Shown here in pieces: positions 9,058 through 16,563 of a stretch of DNA of 59,485 nt (the first letter of the stretch is position 1; each line of letters begins with the position of its first letter). The notes under the pieces are model-generated. The model saw only the letters and a list, made by a program, of their open reading frames with translations, ran no database searches and was not told the DNA's origin. Made by a program: the position numbers and the translations under genes. The stretch comes from QQUD01 sp039029915 (lineage in GTDB: Bacteria > Chloroflexota > Anaerolineae > Promineifilales > Promineifilaceae), in contig JBCCFD010000001.1 of NCBI GenBank assembly GCA_039029915.1, positions 1-59,485 on the forward strand, read 5' to 3'.

Positions 9058-9522
9058 TTATTGGATACTATCAATGAGTTCCAGCATTTCAGAATTTTTG
9101 GGAATATCGCTCATATCGTGACCGTAATGCACAAAGCGAACCATGCCTTCCTTATCAATAAGAAGCTGGGCTGGCATACGACCGAATTTGAAAATTTTAA
9201 CTTGTTGACCATACAATTTTAGAACCGAATGTTTCGGATCAGGCAGGCCTACAAATTGTAAATTGTGCTCAGTGAAATAATCTTTAAATTTCACGGCATT
9301 ATCAGGGCCTGCTACGACAATAGCCGTGTCTCTATCAACAAATTGATCATAGTCTTGGCGCAACTGCGCCATATGCGCGCGGCAGAACGGTCAGAAAAAG
9401 CCGCGATTAAAAACCAATAAAACATTTTTGTTTCCCTTGAACTGTGATAAAGAAACAGCATTCCCCTCATAATTATCAAGGGTAAAATCTGGAGCGGTGC
9501 TGTTCAGTGCTACTTGCGCCAT
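9058..9522 (-). CDS. Peroxiredoxin/thioredoxin-fold selenoprotein with UxxC active site (in-frame TGA at codon 44)
   Basis: Reading from the ATG at 9522, which has an AAGGA site about 8 bp upstream, gives a 154-residue AhpC/TSA-type redoxin when one TGA (9391-9393) is read through. The context is FNRGFF-U-PFCRAHMAQLR. In relatives this position is the first cysteine of CPFC, so the TGA falls exactly on the catalytic residue (U44) with the resolving Cys47 intact. The rest of the frame is clean on both sides and continues as a typical redoxin fold (IVVAGPDN, FVGLPDP, PAQLLIDKEG) to the stop at 9058. A hairpin 20-35 nt after the TGA fits the bacterial SECIS pattern. Expected role: thiol-dependent peroxide or disulfide reduction in the cytoplasm. 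The alternative is a single nonsense mutation or sequencing error, less likely given the site, the hairpin and a second case at 57612. Confidence 0.85.
9356..9393 (-). promoter_or_regulatory. Putative bacterial SECIS hairpin with its UGA
   Basis: On the minus strand, TGA at 9393-9391 is followed by a stem UGGCGC / GCGCCA (9371-9366 with 9361-9356; 6 bp, all Watson-Crick) closing the loop AGUU. The apical loop begins 25 nt after the UGA and its second base is G. This matches the published bacterial SECIS consensus: short loop with a G in the first two positions, upper stem of 4-16 bp, and the loop 16-37 nt from the UGA. It would bind SelB to direct selenocysteine insertion. Confidence 0.7.
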
Positions 9523-9650
9523 AAAAGGATCCTTTTGATTACATCAAATGAAAATCATGCTAACTTACGTATTTGAAATAAAATAAGTTGCTCTTGTCGT
9601 TTGCTAAATGTTTTAGCGAAACTATTGTATTTATCTTACCCAAATAAATA

Positions 9651-9675
9651 CAACCCTCAAAACAATTGAGGGTTG
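9651..9675 (-). terminator. Intrinsic terminator of the secreted protein gene at 9755
   Basis: Perfect 9-bp arms CAACCCTCA (9651-9659) and TGAGGGTTG (9667-9675). On the minus strand the stem is followed by the T-rich TATTTATTT. It sits 80 bp past the stop of the minus-strand gene. Confidence 0.55.
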
Positions 9676-9754
9676 CATCTATGAGATAGGGATTAATAAA
9701 ATGATGTGGTTTGTGGAAGATTAGTTGAAGCAACCTGACTTCTAGAAAACTATG

Positions 9755-11083
9755 TTACTCTTTTTGTAAAATTGGCAGATAAATTCTTCTTTGCAAGTTG
9801 AAAGGAAGAGCCCAAGGGGCCAGATTCTGATCAAACAGTGAATCATCTGTGTAACTGAAAATATCTATAGAATATTCAAAAGCAGGACCTATTTCAAAAG
9901 GCTCTGTCACAGAAATGGCATTAAGTGAAATGTCCTGAGCAAATTTAGTTTCTGTTTGATTTTCGATTGCCGTTTCGAGTTCGAAAATCGGCTCAAGGAG
10001 TTCATTCGACGACCAATCGGTTGGTACTGTAATTGCTAGAATATAATCCGCATTGTAGGTGAGCGATTGGGATGTTCCGCTGTCAATCAATGTCGTGCCA
10101 TTATAGATTTCATAGGCGACTGACTCAGGAAGCTGGACAGATATCATGAGCTCAGGAGACAGAGTTAAACGCTGATATTGACTCATCATGAAGTTGGTAT
10201 CGATTCCCAGAAGCTCAAAACAAATCTCAATATCTAAAGGGTCATCACAATACTCAAAAACATAACCGAACCAACTTGTAAGCCAAAAATCGATATCAGC
10301 TGTAACACTCACAAAATTGTCGTCAGTCCCTTCAGCTACTAAGGTGCGACCGTCGGCTTCCTTTGAAACTGTGTGATCAATAACCGGAATTCTAATGTGG
10401 CCATCGAATCCAGGAATGTTGTCTAATGAAATAGGATCTTGGATGCTAACGGATAAAATGGTGTCGGTAGTTTTTTCAAGGTGATAAGGTGTACCAAAGT
10501 GTGTGTCTGCGCAGGCGAAAAAACAAGCTTCAGCATACAGTTCCGCGTACAGCTCATAAGTGGCATCTAAATCGATTATTCCTTGTAAAGGAGAAACTTC
10601 AAAGACCGTGCCATCTGTGGATACCCAATTAGTTTCTAGAGTAATCGTTTCGCCAGCCTGTAGAGGCCCAGATTGATTTGTGATAATGGAAACCGGATAA
10701 ACAATGTCAGCTGAGGCGGCTCCAAAATCTCTAAAGACCACATCTAGGCCAAATTCGCCATAGGTTTCCCCACTTAATTCTACGCCAATCGTCCCTTCAG
10801 GGGTTTCCGGATAATCCTCAATGTAATAATCCTCTGCTGATAATTGCGCGTCCCAATCAAATGATTCATTCCAATCAAAGCGGTCAATGATAGGGATCGT
10901 AGTATCTGGTATGGACCATGCCTCCCCCGGGCCCCAAATGCTCCGGTTACGAGATTCATACAATAAGTCATATTCATTGATGATGGGAGTTGAACCATTG
11001 GCTAAACTTTTATCAATATGAAAGTGGGACAAGAATAGAAATACAAAAAACAAAACACACAATTTAACGCGACTGGTGAACAT
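9755..11083 (-). CDS. Secreted protein of unknown function with YLP tail
   Basis: A 442-residue protein with a clear signal peptide: a basic start (MFTSRVK), a long hydrophobic core and a likely cleavage after SLANG, near residue 29. The mature chain is acidic and rich in Thr, Ser, Asp and aromatic residues in beta-strand-like patterns, with two pairs of nearby cysteines (ACFFAC and YCDDPLDIEIC) that could form disulfides. It ends in IYLPILQKE, similar to the VYLPTIVND end of the secreted haem protein at 221-2413. That may be a lineage-specific C-terminal sorting tail. No enzyme motif is recognised. It is monocistronic, divergent from the ABC-class ATPase at 11445, with a terminator at 9651-9675. 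Confidence 0.8.
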   Translation of the reverse strand: MFTSRVKLCVLFFVFLFLSHFHIDKSLANGSTPIINEYDLLYESRNRSIWGPGEAWSIPDTTIPIIDRFDWNESFDWDAQLSAEDYYIEDYPETPEGTIGVELSGETYGEFGLDVVFRDFGAASADIVYPVSIITNQSGPLQAGETITLETNWVSTDGTVFEVSPLQGIIDLDATYELYAELYAEACFFACADTHFGTPYHLEKTTDTILSVSIQDPISLDNIPGFDGHIRIPVIDHTVSKEADGRTLVAEGTDDNFVSVTADIDFWLTSWFGYVFEYCDDPLDIEICFELLGIDTNFMMSQYQRLTLSPELMISVQLPESVAYEIYNGTTLIDSGTSQSLTYNADYILAITVPTDWSSNELLEPIFELETAIENQTETKFAQDISLNAISVTEPFEIGPAFEYSIDIFSYTDDSLFDQNLAPWALPFNLQRRIYLPILQKE

Positions 11084-11444
11084 AAAAAATCTCCTTTTCT
11101 AAAAAAGTAAACAGACAGAAACTTGTGCATGTTCCAATGATGTATGGCAAATAAGGACGAGTAGGTCAATAATTGGCGGATGAACGGGAAACTATGCCAA
11201 AATTGTTTTAGCTGACCCAATCTATATACCTAGATTTATGCGTTTATTGTTACAGCGTTGAATAAATTAAAAACTGAGCAACTGTGAGAAAATTTCAAAA
11301 TTTGAAATTATGATACTAAAATATCATTTCATTTCATCAATGTAAATATGATTGATTAAAAAAGAAATAATCTTCTCATTTAGGTAGCTTAAACAAAATT
11401 TTCTTTTGGCCATTTAGCGTGTTTGCGCCTAACAAAAAAATAAA
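11084..11444. other. Divergent intergenic region, no gene seen
   Basis: AT-rich spacer between the minus-strand secreted protein and the plus-strand ATPase. The only structure noticed is an imperfect palindrome at 11304-11330 with core arms ATGATA and TATCAT. No convincing promoter pair or Shine-Dalgarno sequence was seen in front of 11445. Confidence 0.4.
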
Positions 11445-13151
11445 ATGAAAAAAGCAGATCTACAAAAAAACCTCGAACGAATAGATGGTAAAGGATATAA
11501 GGCTTACAAAGATTTAAGAGGCAAGTATCAGTTTGCTCATTTTGAACTATTTATTGATTATGTGCAGGGGGATCCATTTGCTTCACCAAGCCGAATGCTG
11601 GTAAGAGTGCCGCAGTCTATTGCAAAGTATCCAACTGAAACATTTACCAAAGAAAGCCGACGCATTGGCTTAGAGAACTATTTGCTCGCCGTTTTTCAAC
11701 TGGTCACGCGTGAGGTGTCAGAAAAACGGGGCAGTGGCAAAAGCGGGCTTATTGCTATTGATGCGCCGGGGCAAGCGCTTTTAGCCAGAACAGCGATGCA
11801 CGTCACGGCCGAATTTGTCGAAGCCTCATTTGCGGTGGGATTACCAGCGGCAGGGCGGCGCGTTTTAGGACGTCAGGCGGCAACCATGCTTTGCCAAGAT
11901 TTACCTAAAATTGTGGAGACAGCCCTTATTTATAAAAACAATCGGGCAGATATGATTGCTCAATATACGGCCGTTTCCGAAGACGCCACTGCTTTACGCC
12001 AGCAGCTTGATGAACAAGGACTGGTGGCGTTTATTGCCAACGGGGCCGTATTGCCAAGACGCTCGGGGGTAGATGAACGGCCGTTGCGTAACGATCGCGT
12101 TGTCAAATGGCAATCTCCACCTGAGCTTGAAGTGGCCGTTGAATTACCAAATGCAGGGACTATTCACGGTATGGGCATTCCCAAAGGGGTCACACTGATA
12201 GTGGGCGGTGGCTTTCATGGCAAATCAACGTTGCTCAATGCGCTCGAACACGGCATTTACAATCATAAACCTGGAGATGGACGGGAGCTGGTAGTGACGA
12301 GCAAAACGGCAGTTAAAATTCGGGCCGAAGATGGCCGTCGGGTAGCAGGTGTTGACATCTCTCCTTTTATTAACAACCTCCCTTTTGGTCAGGATACCAC
12401 GCACTTCAGTAGTGATAATGCCTCTGGCTCAACCTCGCAAGCGGCCAATATTCTGGAAGCAGTCGCCCTGAATAGTCAACTCCTATTGATTGATGAAGAC
12501 ACCGCCGCAACCAACTTTATGATTCGGGATCAGCGAATGCAGGCGCTGGTGGCGCAAGAAAAAGAACCCATCACCCCATTCATCGATCGAGTTAGGTCTC
12601 TATATGAAGAGGCAGGCGTTTCGACGATTCTAGTGATTGGGGGCAGCGGCGATTATTTTGATGTGGCAGATTGTGTAATTGGAATGGATTCTTATCGACC
12701 GGCTGACCGAACGGCTGAGGCGAAAACAATTGCCACCCAGTTTTCAGTGCAGCGTCAATCAAACACCGCCGCAGATTTCACAAAACTTACCCCGCGCGTT
12801 CCGCTCCCCCGCTCTATTGATCCAAGCAAGGGACGGCGAGATAGCCATATCAAAACCCGAGATGTGGAGACGATCTCATTCGGGACGGAAACGATCGATT
12901 TGAGCGCAATTTCCCAACTTGTGGACAGCAGTCAAACCCGTGCTATTGCGGATGCGATTTGGTACGCTCGGCAAACCTATATGGACGGTAAACGGCCGTT
13001 ATCTGAAATCATTGGTCTAGTCATGCAGGATATTGAGAAAAAGGGCCTGCGGGTGCTAAACGACCGTTCCAACGCTGACTATGCTGAATTTCGCAAATTC
13101 GAACTTGCCGCCGCCATTAATCGCCTCAGATCTCTGCGGGTGAAGCAGTAA
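11445..13151 (+). CDS. ABC-class P-loop ATPase (PF09818-type)
   Basis: A 568-residue soluble protein matching the family described as predicted ATPase of the ABC class. The N-terminal domain opens with the family pattern LERIDGKGYKAYKDLRG and HFELFIDYVQGDPFA. Walker A is GGGFHGKST (254-262), and Walker B is LLLIDEDTAATNF, followed by the region that holds the hydrolytic machinery. The C-terminal part includes IGLVMQDIEKKGLRVL. There are no membrane segments, so it is not a transporter. The nearest functional clue known to me is the related trypanosome RNA-editing protein MRB1590, which suggests nucleic-acid binding, but a bacterial role is not established. The ATG at 11445 lacks a clear Shine-Dalgarno sequence. 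Confidence 0.9.
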   Translation: MKKADLQKNLERIDGKGYKAYKDLRGKYQFAHFELFIDYVQGDPFASPSRMLVRVPQSIAKYPTETFTKESRRIGLENYLLAVFQLVTREVSEKRGSGKSGLIAIDAPGQALLARTAMHVTAEFVEASFAVGLPAAGRRVLGRQAATMLCQDLPKIVETALIYKNNRADMIAQYTAVSEDATALRQQLDEQGLVAFIANGAVLPRRSGVDERPLRNDRVVKWQSPPELEVAVELPNAGTIHGMGIPKGVTLIVGGGFHGKSTLLNALEHGIYNHKPGDGRELVVTSKTAVKIRAEDGRRVAGVDISPFINNLPFGQDTTHFSSDNASGSTSQAANILEAVALNSQLLLIDEDTAATNFMIRDQRMQALVAQEKEPITPFIDRVRSLYEEAGVSTILVIGGSGDYFDVADCVIGMDSYRPADRTAEAKTIATQFSVQRQSNTAADFTKLTPRVPLPRSIDPSKGRRDSHIKTRDVETISFGTETIDLSAISQLVDSSQTRAIADAIWYARQTYMDGKRPLSEIIGLVMQDIEKKGLRVLNDRSNADYAEFRKFELAAAINRLRSLRVKQ

Positions 13152-13241
13152 GGGTTGTATTGTTAATGGCGTCAGAATGTAAAATAAGTGATTTAGTAAC
13201 TGGTAATGACGAATAACGAATCACTCAAAATCGGAGGCCAA

Positions 13242-13577
13242 ATGCCAAAAGCAATCTGGAACGACGTCGTAATTGCAGAAAGTACCAATACTGTTATGGT
13301 GGAAGGCAATCATTACTTCCCCCCGAATTCAGTGAACCAAACATATTTCAAAAAGAATAGCCAAACCACTGTTTGTCCCTGGAAAGGCACCGCTAGCTAC
13401 TATGATATTGAGGTCGATGGCAAAGTGAATAAAGGGGCAGCATGGTATTATCCTAACCCATCCAAGGCGGCAAGCAATATTAAAAATCATATCGCTTTTT
13501 ATGGGAGTGTTAAAATTGTCAAAAGTGAAGGTGAGCCTGGCGGCATTCTTGACCGTATCAAATCGCTGTTTTCGTAA
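13242..13577 (+). CDS. DUF427 domain protein
   Basis: A 111-residue protein that fits the DUF427 family. It opens MPKAIWNDVVIAES and keeps the family core of an aromatic/basic block (YFKKNSQTTVCPWKGTASYYDI) and the YYPNPSKAASNIKNHIAFY segment. Function is unknown; the fold is a small beta barrel. The ATG at 13242 is chosen because GGAGG lies 6 bp upstream and the family starts here. An upstream in-frame ATG at 13206 has no ribosome-binding site. The C-terminus runs 29 bp into the likely start of the next gene. Confidence 0.85.
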   Translation: MPKAIWNDVVIAESTNTVMVEGNHYFPPNSVNQTYFKKNSQTTVCPWKGTASYYDIEVDGKVNKGAAWYYPNPSKAASNIKNHIAFYGSVKIVKSEGEPGGILDRIKSLFS

Positions 13578-14457
13578 AACTGTTTTTCTAAACACATTCT
13601 TTTCAAGCCTAAAATTTGCAGGGGTTGGGTTCTTGATAGTGTTGCTGTTTGGGTGTCAAACGGCCGTTTCCAACATCCCAACCCCTATTGCCCAATCCCC
13701 AAGCCCTAACCCTTCGACAAGCTCTGAACAAGTTCCCCAAGCGCCAATTTCAACACCAACCCTTTCCCCAACCTCAACACCAGCTCCAAACCAGTGGCAA
13801 ACCATTCATCCTGGCATTGAAAAGCGCACCTTTGATTCATTTGATGCTGAAAACGTCTTGATTCAGAGCGTGAAAGTAATTCGTGTAGACACTAACCTAA
13901 ACCGATTTGAGCTGGCTTACCAGCCTAATTCCCCTCAATCAATTCAATCATGGATGGCCCAGCTTGATGCGCTGGTTGTTGTAAACGGTAGTTTTTTCAC
14001 CCCAGAATATCTTGCGACGGGTTTAATTGTGGTGGATGGGGTGGCAGCTGGACAGACTTATGGTGACTTTGCGGGGATGATGGTGATTAATGATGGTCGA
14101 GTACAGATTCAGGATTTGGCGATACGGCCGTATTCACCCAATGACCCAATAGAGTTCGGCATTCAGACATTTCCGGTACTCGTCAAAAACGGGGGGCAAA
14201 TCGGATATACAGAGTCGGGGGAAGCGGCGCGCCGGACGGTGCTAGCGGTGGATGGAAACGGCCGTGTTTTAATCATTATCACCCAGTTTGGTGCATTTTC
14301 CCTAGCGAAAATGAGTGAGTGGCTGGTGCAGTCTGATTTGGACATTGATATTGCCTTAAATTTAGATGGTGGGAACTCTTCAAGCCTCGCCGTCGTTGGA
14401 GAAGATAGCATTGGTTTTTTACCAATACCAAATGTGATTGCTGTTTATCCAAGATGA
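13549..14457 (+). CDS. Lipoprotein with phosphodiester glycosidase (NAGPA-like) domain
   Basis: The C-terminal 230 residues match the phosphodiester glycosidase family (NAGPA, PF09992). Evidence is VVVNGSFFTPEY, the GDFAGMMVINDGRV strand pair, RRTVLAVDGNGRVLI, and the hallmark LNLDGGNSSSLAV near the end. Members cleave alpha-N-acetylglucosaminyl or similar sugar phosphodiesters outside the cytoplasm. Upstream is a hydrophobic segment ending in LLFGC, a lipobox, and then a Pro/Thr/Ser linker. The start is uncertain. An ATG at 13501 would place the lipobox Cys at residue 52, too far. The TTG at 13549 places it at about residue 36 with basic residues before the hydrophobic core, and is used here. 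Either start overlaps the DUF427 gene. The linker contains CCTTCGACAAGCTC, a word also seen as an intergenic repeat. Confidence 0.8.
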   Translation: MTVSNRCFRKTVFLNTFFSSLKFAGVGFLIVLLFGCQTAVSNIPTPIAQSPSPNPSTSSEQVPQAPISTPTLSPTSTPAPNQWQTIHPGIEKRTFDSFDAENVLIQSVKVIRVDTNLNRFELAYQPNSPQSIQSWMAQLDALVVVNGSFFTPEYLATGLIVVDGVAAGQTYGDFAGMMVINDGRVQIQDLAIRPYSPNDPIEFGIQTFPVLVKNGGQIGYTESGEAARRTVLAVDGNGRVLIIITQFGAFSLAKMSEWLVQSDLDIDIALNLDGGNSSSLAVVGEDSIGFLPIPNVIAVYPR

Positions 14458-14467
14458 GTGAGGCAAT

Positions 14468-15694
14468 ATGAAACCTATTACCCTTTTTTATTTCGTGCTA
14501 TCTATCATTGTTTTGCTAGCCGCCAGTTGCCAAGATGAAACTCTAATAGTTGAACCGACCGTGATTGTTGAGGTAACGGCCGTTTCACCCACAGAGACGC
14601 CTTCTCCTCACCCAACGCCATCTGCAACTGCCACAATTCAACCCCCAACCGCCACGACAACACCATTGCCAACGCTGACTCAAACCCCCTCCCCAACTTT
14701 TACGGCTTCCCCAACGGTAGAACCAACGCCAACCGCGACCTTTCCCGTCGGTTTGGAATATTTTATTCAAGGAACGCAGTATGTGGTAGATGCAGCGAAT
14801 GAGGCAGTTATCATACCCACTCAATCGTTTTATAATTCTCCAGATGAAGCAATCACTCTCGTTATGACGCCAGATGCCGCTTACTATGTGGATGTGGCGG
14901 CTGGTGAGGCGTTTTGGCAGGTTAACGAATCCAACACCTATTTACCGCTCAATATAGATAATTTTGGAGAAGGCATTGTGTCTGATTGGTGGACAGCTGA
15001 ATCAGATTGGGTTTTGTTGTCTTTGGCTTTAGGCGGCTCATGGACTGAATCAGATTTGCCGCAATCTGGGATTGTGCGTGTGGATGGCGCAGGGTACCAG
15101 TTTCTTGGCGGGGCGGCTGCTGCAAATCCAGCAGGCGAATGGGTAGCGTATCAAGGGAGTTATTCGACCCGGCTTGAGCCATCTGAAAAGAAGGGGATCT
15201 GGCTTTACAATATCAAGACAAGGGAAGATTTCCAGATAGATTTTGTATCTTACGGCCTACCGGAGGTCATCAATGATTGTGTCGGGAAACCAACTTGGTC
15301 ACCAAACGGCCGTTATCTAACCTTTTTTATCTTTTCAAACTGTGGTCTTGCTCATTCCGGTACGATGCATATTGATTTTTGGGGTAGTAATGCCACGCTC
15401 ATCCCCATTCGATATGGTGGCCCTGAAGGCCCTCCTTCTGCCCCATTCTGGAATGCGTCGGGGGAATACTTGCTGGTTCAAGGAACTGGTGACGTACACG
15501 GCATCTGGATTCTTAAAGAAGACACCACCTTCTTTAATATTTTAGAAATGGGATTATACGGCCGTTGGATCAATAAAACGCAATTGATTTATTCTGATTA
15601 TGAAACGGGGAAATGGATGCTTTTTGATGTGGAAACCAATAAAAATATGCCGATTATCCTGCCTGCCAATGCCTATATCGACCAGTCTCCGTAA
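14468..15694 (+). CDS. Lipoprotein with Thr/Pro linker and propeller-like domain
   Basis: A 408-residue lipoprotein. The signal sequence ends in the lipobox LLAASC (Cys21). It is followed by about 70 residues very rich in Thr and Pro, a linker that holds the domain away from the membrane. The globular part contains repeated blade-like motifs such as WSPNGRYLTFFIF and NASGEYLLVQGTGDVHGIWIL, typical of WD40/TolB-like beta propellers. No catalytic motif is seen. It starts 10 bp after the NAGPA-like gene, so the two lipoproteins are probably co-expressed. Confidence 0.78.
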   Translation: MKPITLFYFVLSIIVLLAASCQDETLIVEPTVIVEVTAVSPTETPSPHPTPSATATIQPPTATTTPLPTLTQTPSPTFTASPTVEPTPTATFPVGLEYFIQGTQYVVDAANEAVIIPTQSFYNSPDEAITLVMTPDAAYYVDVAAGEAFWQVNESNTYLPLNIDNFGEGIVSDWWTAESDWVLLSLALGGSWTESDLPQSGIVRVDGAGYQFLGGAAAANPAGEWVAYQGSYSTRLEPSEKKGIWLYNIKTREDFQIDFVSYGLPEVINDCVGKPTWSPNGRYLTFFIFSNCGLAHSGTMHIDFWGSNATLIPIRYGGPEGPPSAPFWNASGEYLLVQGTGDVHGIWILKEDTTFFNILEMGLYGRWINKTQLIYSDYETGKWMLFDVETNKNMPIILPANAYIDQSP

Positions 15695-15721
15695 AGAACC
15701 TAAAAAGGGGACACGGATGCT

Positions 15722-15750
15722 TTGACATTTTAGGCTGGCTTGATTATAAT
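15722..15750 (+). promoter_or_regulatory. Consensus sigma-70 promoter of rplU operon
   Basis: Perfect -35 TTGACA (15722-15727), exactly 17 bp spacer, perfect -10 TATAAT (15745-15750). Transcription should start near 15757, leaving a leader of about 90 nt before rplU. It is the best promoter in the window. Confidence 0.9.
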
Positions 15751-15760
15751 TCCAAGTCGC

Positions 15761-15834
15761 TGTATGGGTTTTCAACCACTGCCCATACAAGACTTTACAA
15801 AGCAACGACATGAACCACATGTCGTGTTTTTTTT
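15761..15834 (+). promoter_or_regulatory. Attenuator-like leader of rplU (candidate L21 leader)
   Basis: Two stem-loops lie between the promoter and the L21 gene. The first has 8-bp arms TGTATGGG (15761-15768) and CCCATACA (15782-15789). The second has 8-bp arms ACGACATG (15805-15812) and CATGTCGT (15818-15825) and is followed by eight consecutive T (15827-15834), which is an intrinsic terminator. The T-run abuts the GGAGGA ribosome-binding site of rplU. A terminator before the first gene of a ribosomal operon implies regulated read-through, probably by a ribosomal protein of the operon. This is in the manner of known L21 leaders, though the sequence itself was not matched to any family. Confidence 0.75.
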
Positions 15835-15845
15835 GGAGGATATCC

Positions 15846-16160
15846 ATGTACGCAATTGTTGAAAGTGGTGGCCGGCAATACCGCGCCGAAGAAGGTCACA
15901 GCTTTTCAGTAGAAAAGTTGCCTTATGAAGTCGGTGAGCAGTTTGATTTAGACAACGTTCTTCTTGTGGCCAATGGCGACAATATTACAGTAGGACAACC
16001 GTCAGTCGAAGGTGCTTCCGTTAAGGCAACCGTTGTTGAACAATATCGTGGCAAGAAAATTTTCGTTTGGAAATATAAGCCCAAGAAACGCTATCGCCGT
16101 CGCAAAGGTCATCGGCAAAGCTATACACGCATCCGTATTGATTCGATTACGGCTGGGTAG
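15846..16160 (+). CDS. rplU: Large-subunit ribosomal protein bL21
   Basis: Structural protein of the 50S subunit that binds 23S rRNA near domain II. The 104 residues match the usual length (about 103). Recognisable L21 features are the start MYAIVESGGRQYR, DNVLLVANGDNITVGQPSVEGASV, and the basic KPKKRYRRRKGHRQSYTRIRID end. The ATG at 15846 is chosen because GGAGGA lies 7 bp upstream. An earlier in-frame ATG at 15810 lies inside the attenuator stem. First gene of an L21-L27-L31 operon with a consensus promoter and a leader terminator. Confidence 0.97.
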   Translation: MYAIVESGGRQYRAEEGHSFSVEKLPYEVGEQFDLDNVLLVANGDNITVGQPSVEGASVKATVVEQYRGKKIFVWKYKPKKRYRRRKGHRQSYTRIRIDSITAG

Positions 16161-16282
16161 TCAAGTAAATCGTTTAAGAGGCTAAAATTAGTTATATCGG
16201 TAACGATCTGCTTATTAAAGAGAAAAAAAGGATTCTTAAGCAATTTGATTAAATCGTTTTTTCTCTACAGGAAGGTAAAGAC

Positions 16283-16546
16283 ATGGCTCATAAAAAAGGT
16301 GCTGGTTCAACCAAAAACGGACGTGATAGTAATGCTAAACGACTTGGCGTAAAGAAATATGGCGGCGAGTCAGTGATCTGCGGCAACATTATTCTGCGTC
16401 AACGCGGCACAAAATATGTCCCTGGCAACAATGTTGGCTTGGGTAAAGATTACACCATCTACTCATTGATTGATGGTCACGTCAAATTTGAGAATAAACA
16501 CGGCCGTAAAGTGGTCAGTGTTTATCCCGCTGAAGGCGTAGCCTAA
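16283..16546 (+). CDS. rpmA: Large-subunit ribosomal protein bL27
   Basis: An 87-residue 50S protein whose N-terminus reaches the peptidyl-transferase centre. The sequence starts MAHKKGAGSTKNGRDSN, the classical L27 N-terminus, and contains GNIILRQRGTKYVPGNNVG. There is no N-terminal cleavage extension of the Firmicutes type. The 122-bp gap after rplU contains a 10-bp inverted repeat AGAGAAAAAA (16219-16228) / TTTTTTCTCT (16257-16266). It could slow or partly terminate transcription, but it is AT-only and weak. An AGGAAGG site precedes the ATG. Confidence 0.97.
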   Translation: MAHKKGAGSTKNGRDSNAKRLGVKKYGGESVICGNIILRQRGTKYVPGNNVGLGKDYTIYSLIDGHVKFENKHGRKVVSVYPAEGVA

Positions 16547-16563
16547 GGCTAAGGAGATATCAC

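Noticed and set aside
15810..15845. Upstream ATG at 15810 as the rplU start
   Set aside because: It lies within the terminator stem and before the GGAGGA site; L21 proteins begin at MYAIVE.
16219..16266. Inverted repeat between rplU and rpmA as a true terminator
   Set aside because: Arms are almost only A-T with a 28-base loop; too weak to call beside the two genes that clearly form an operon.
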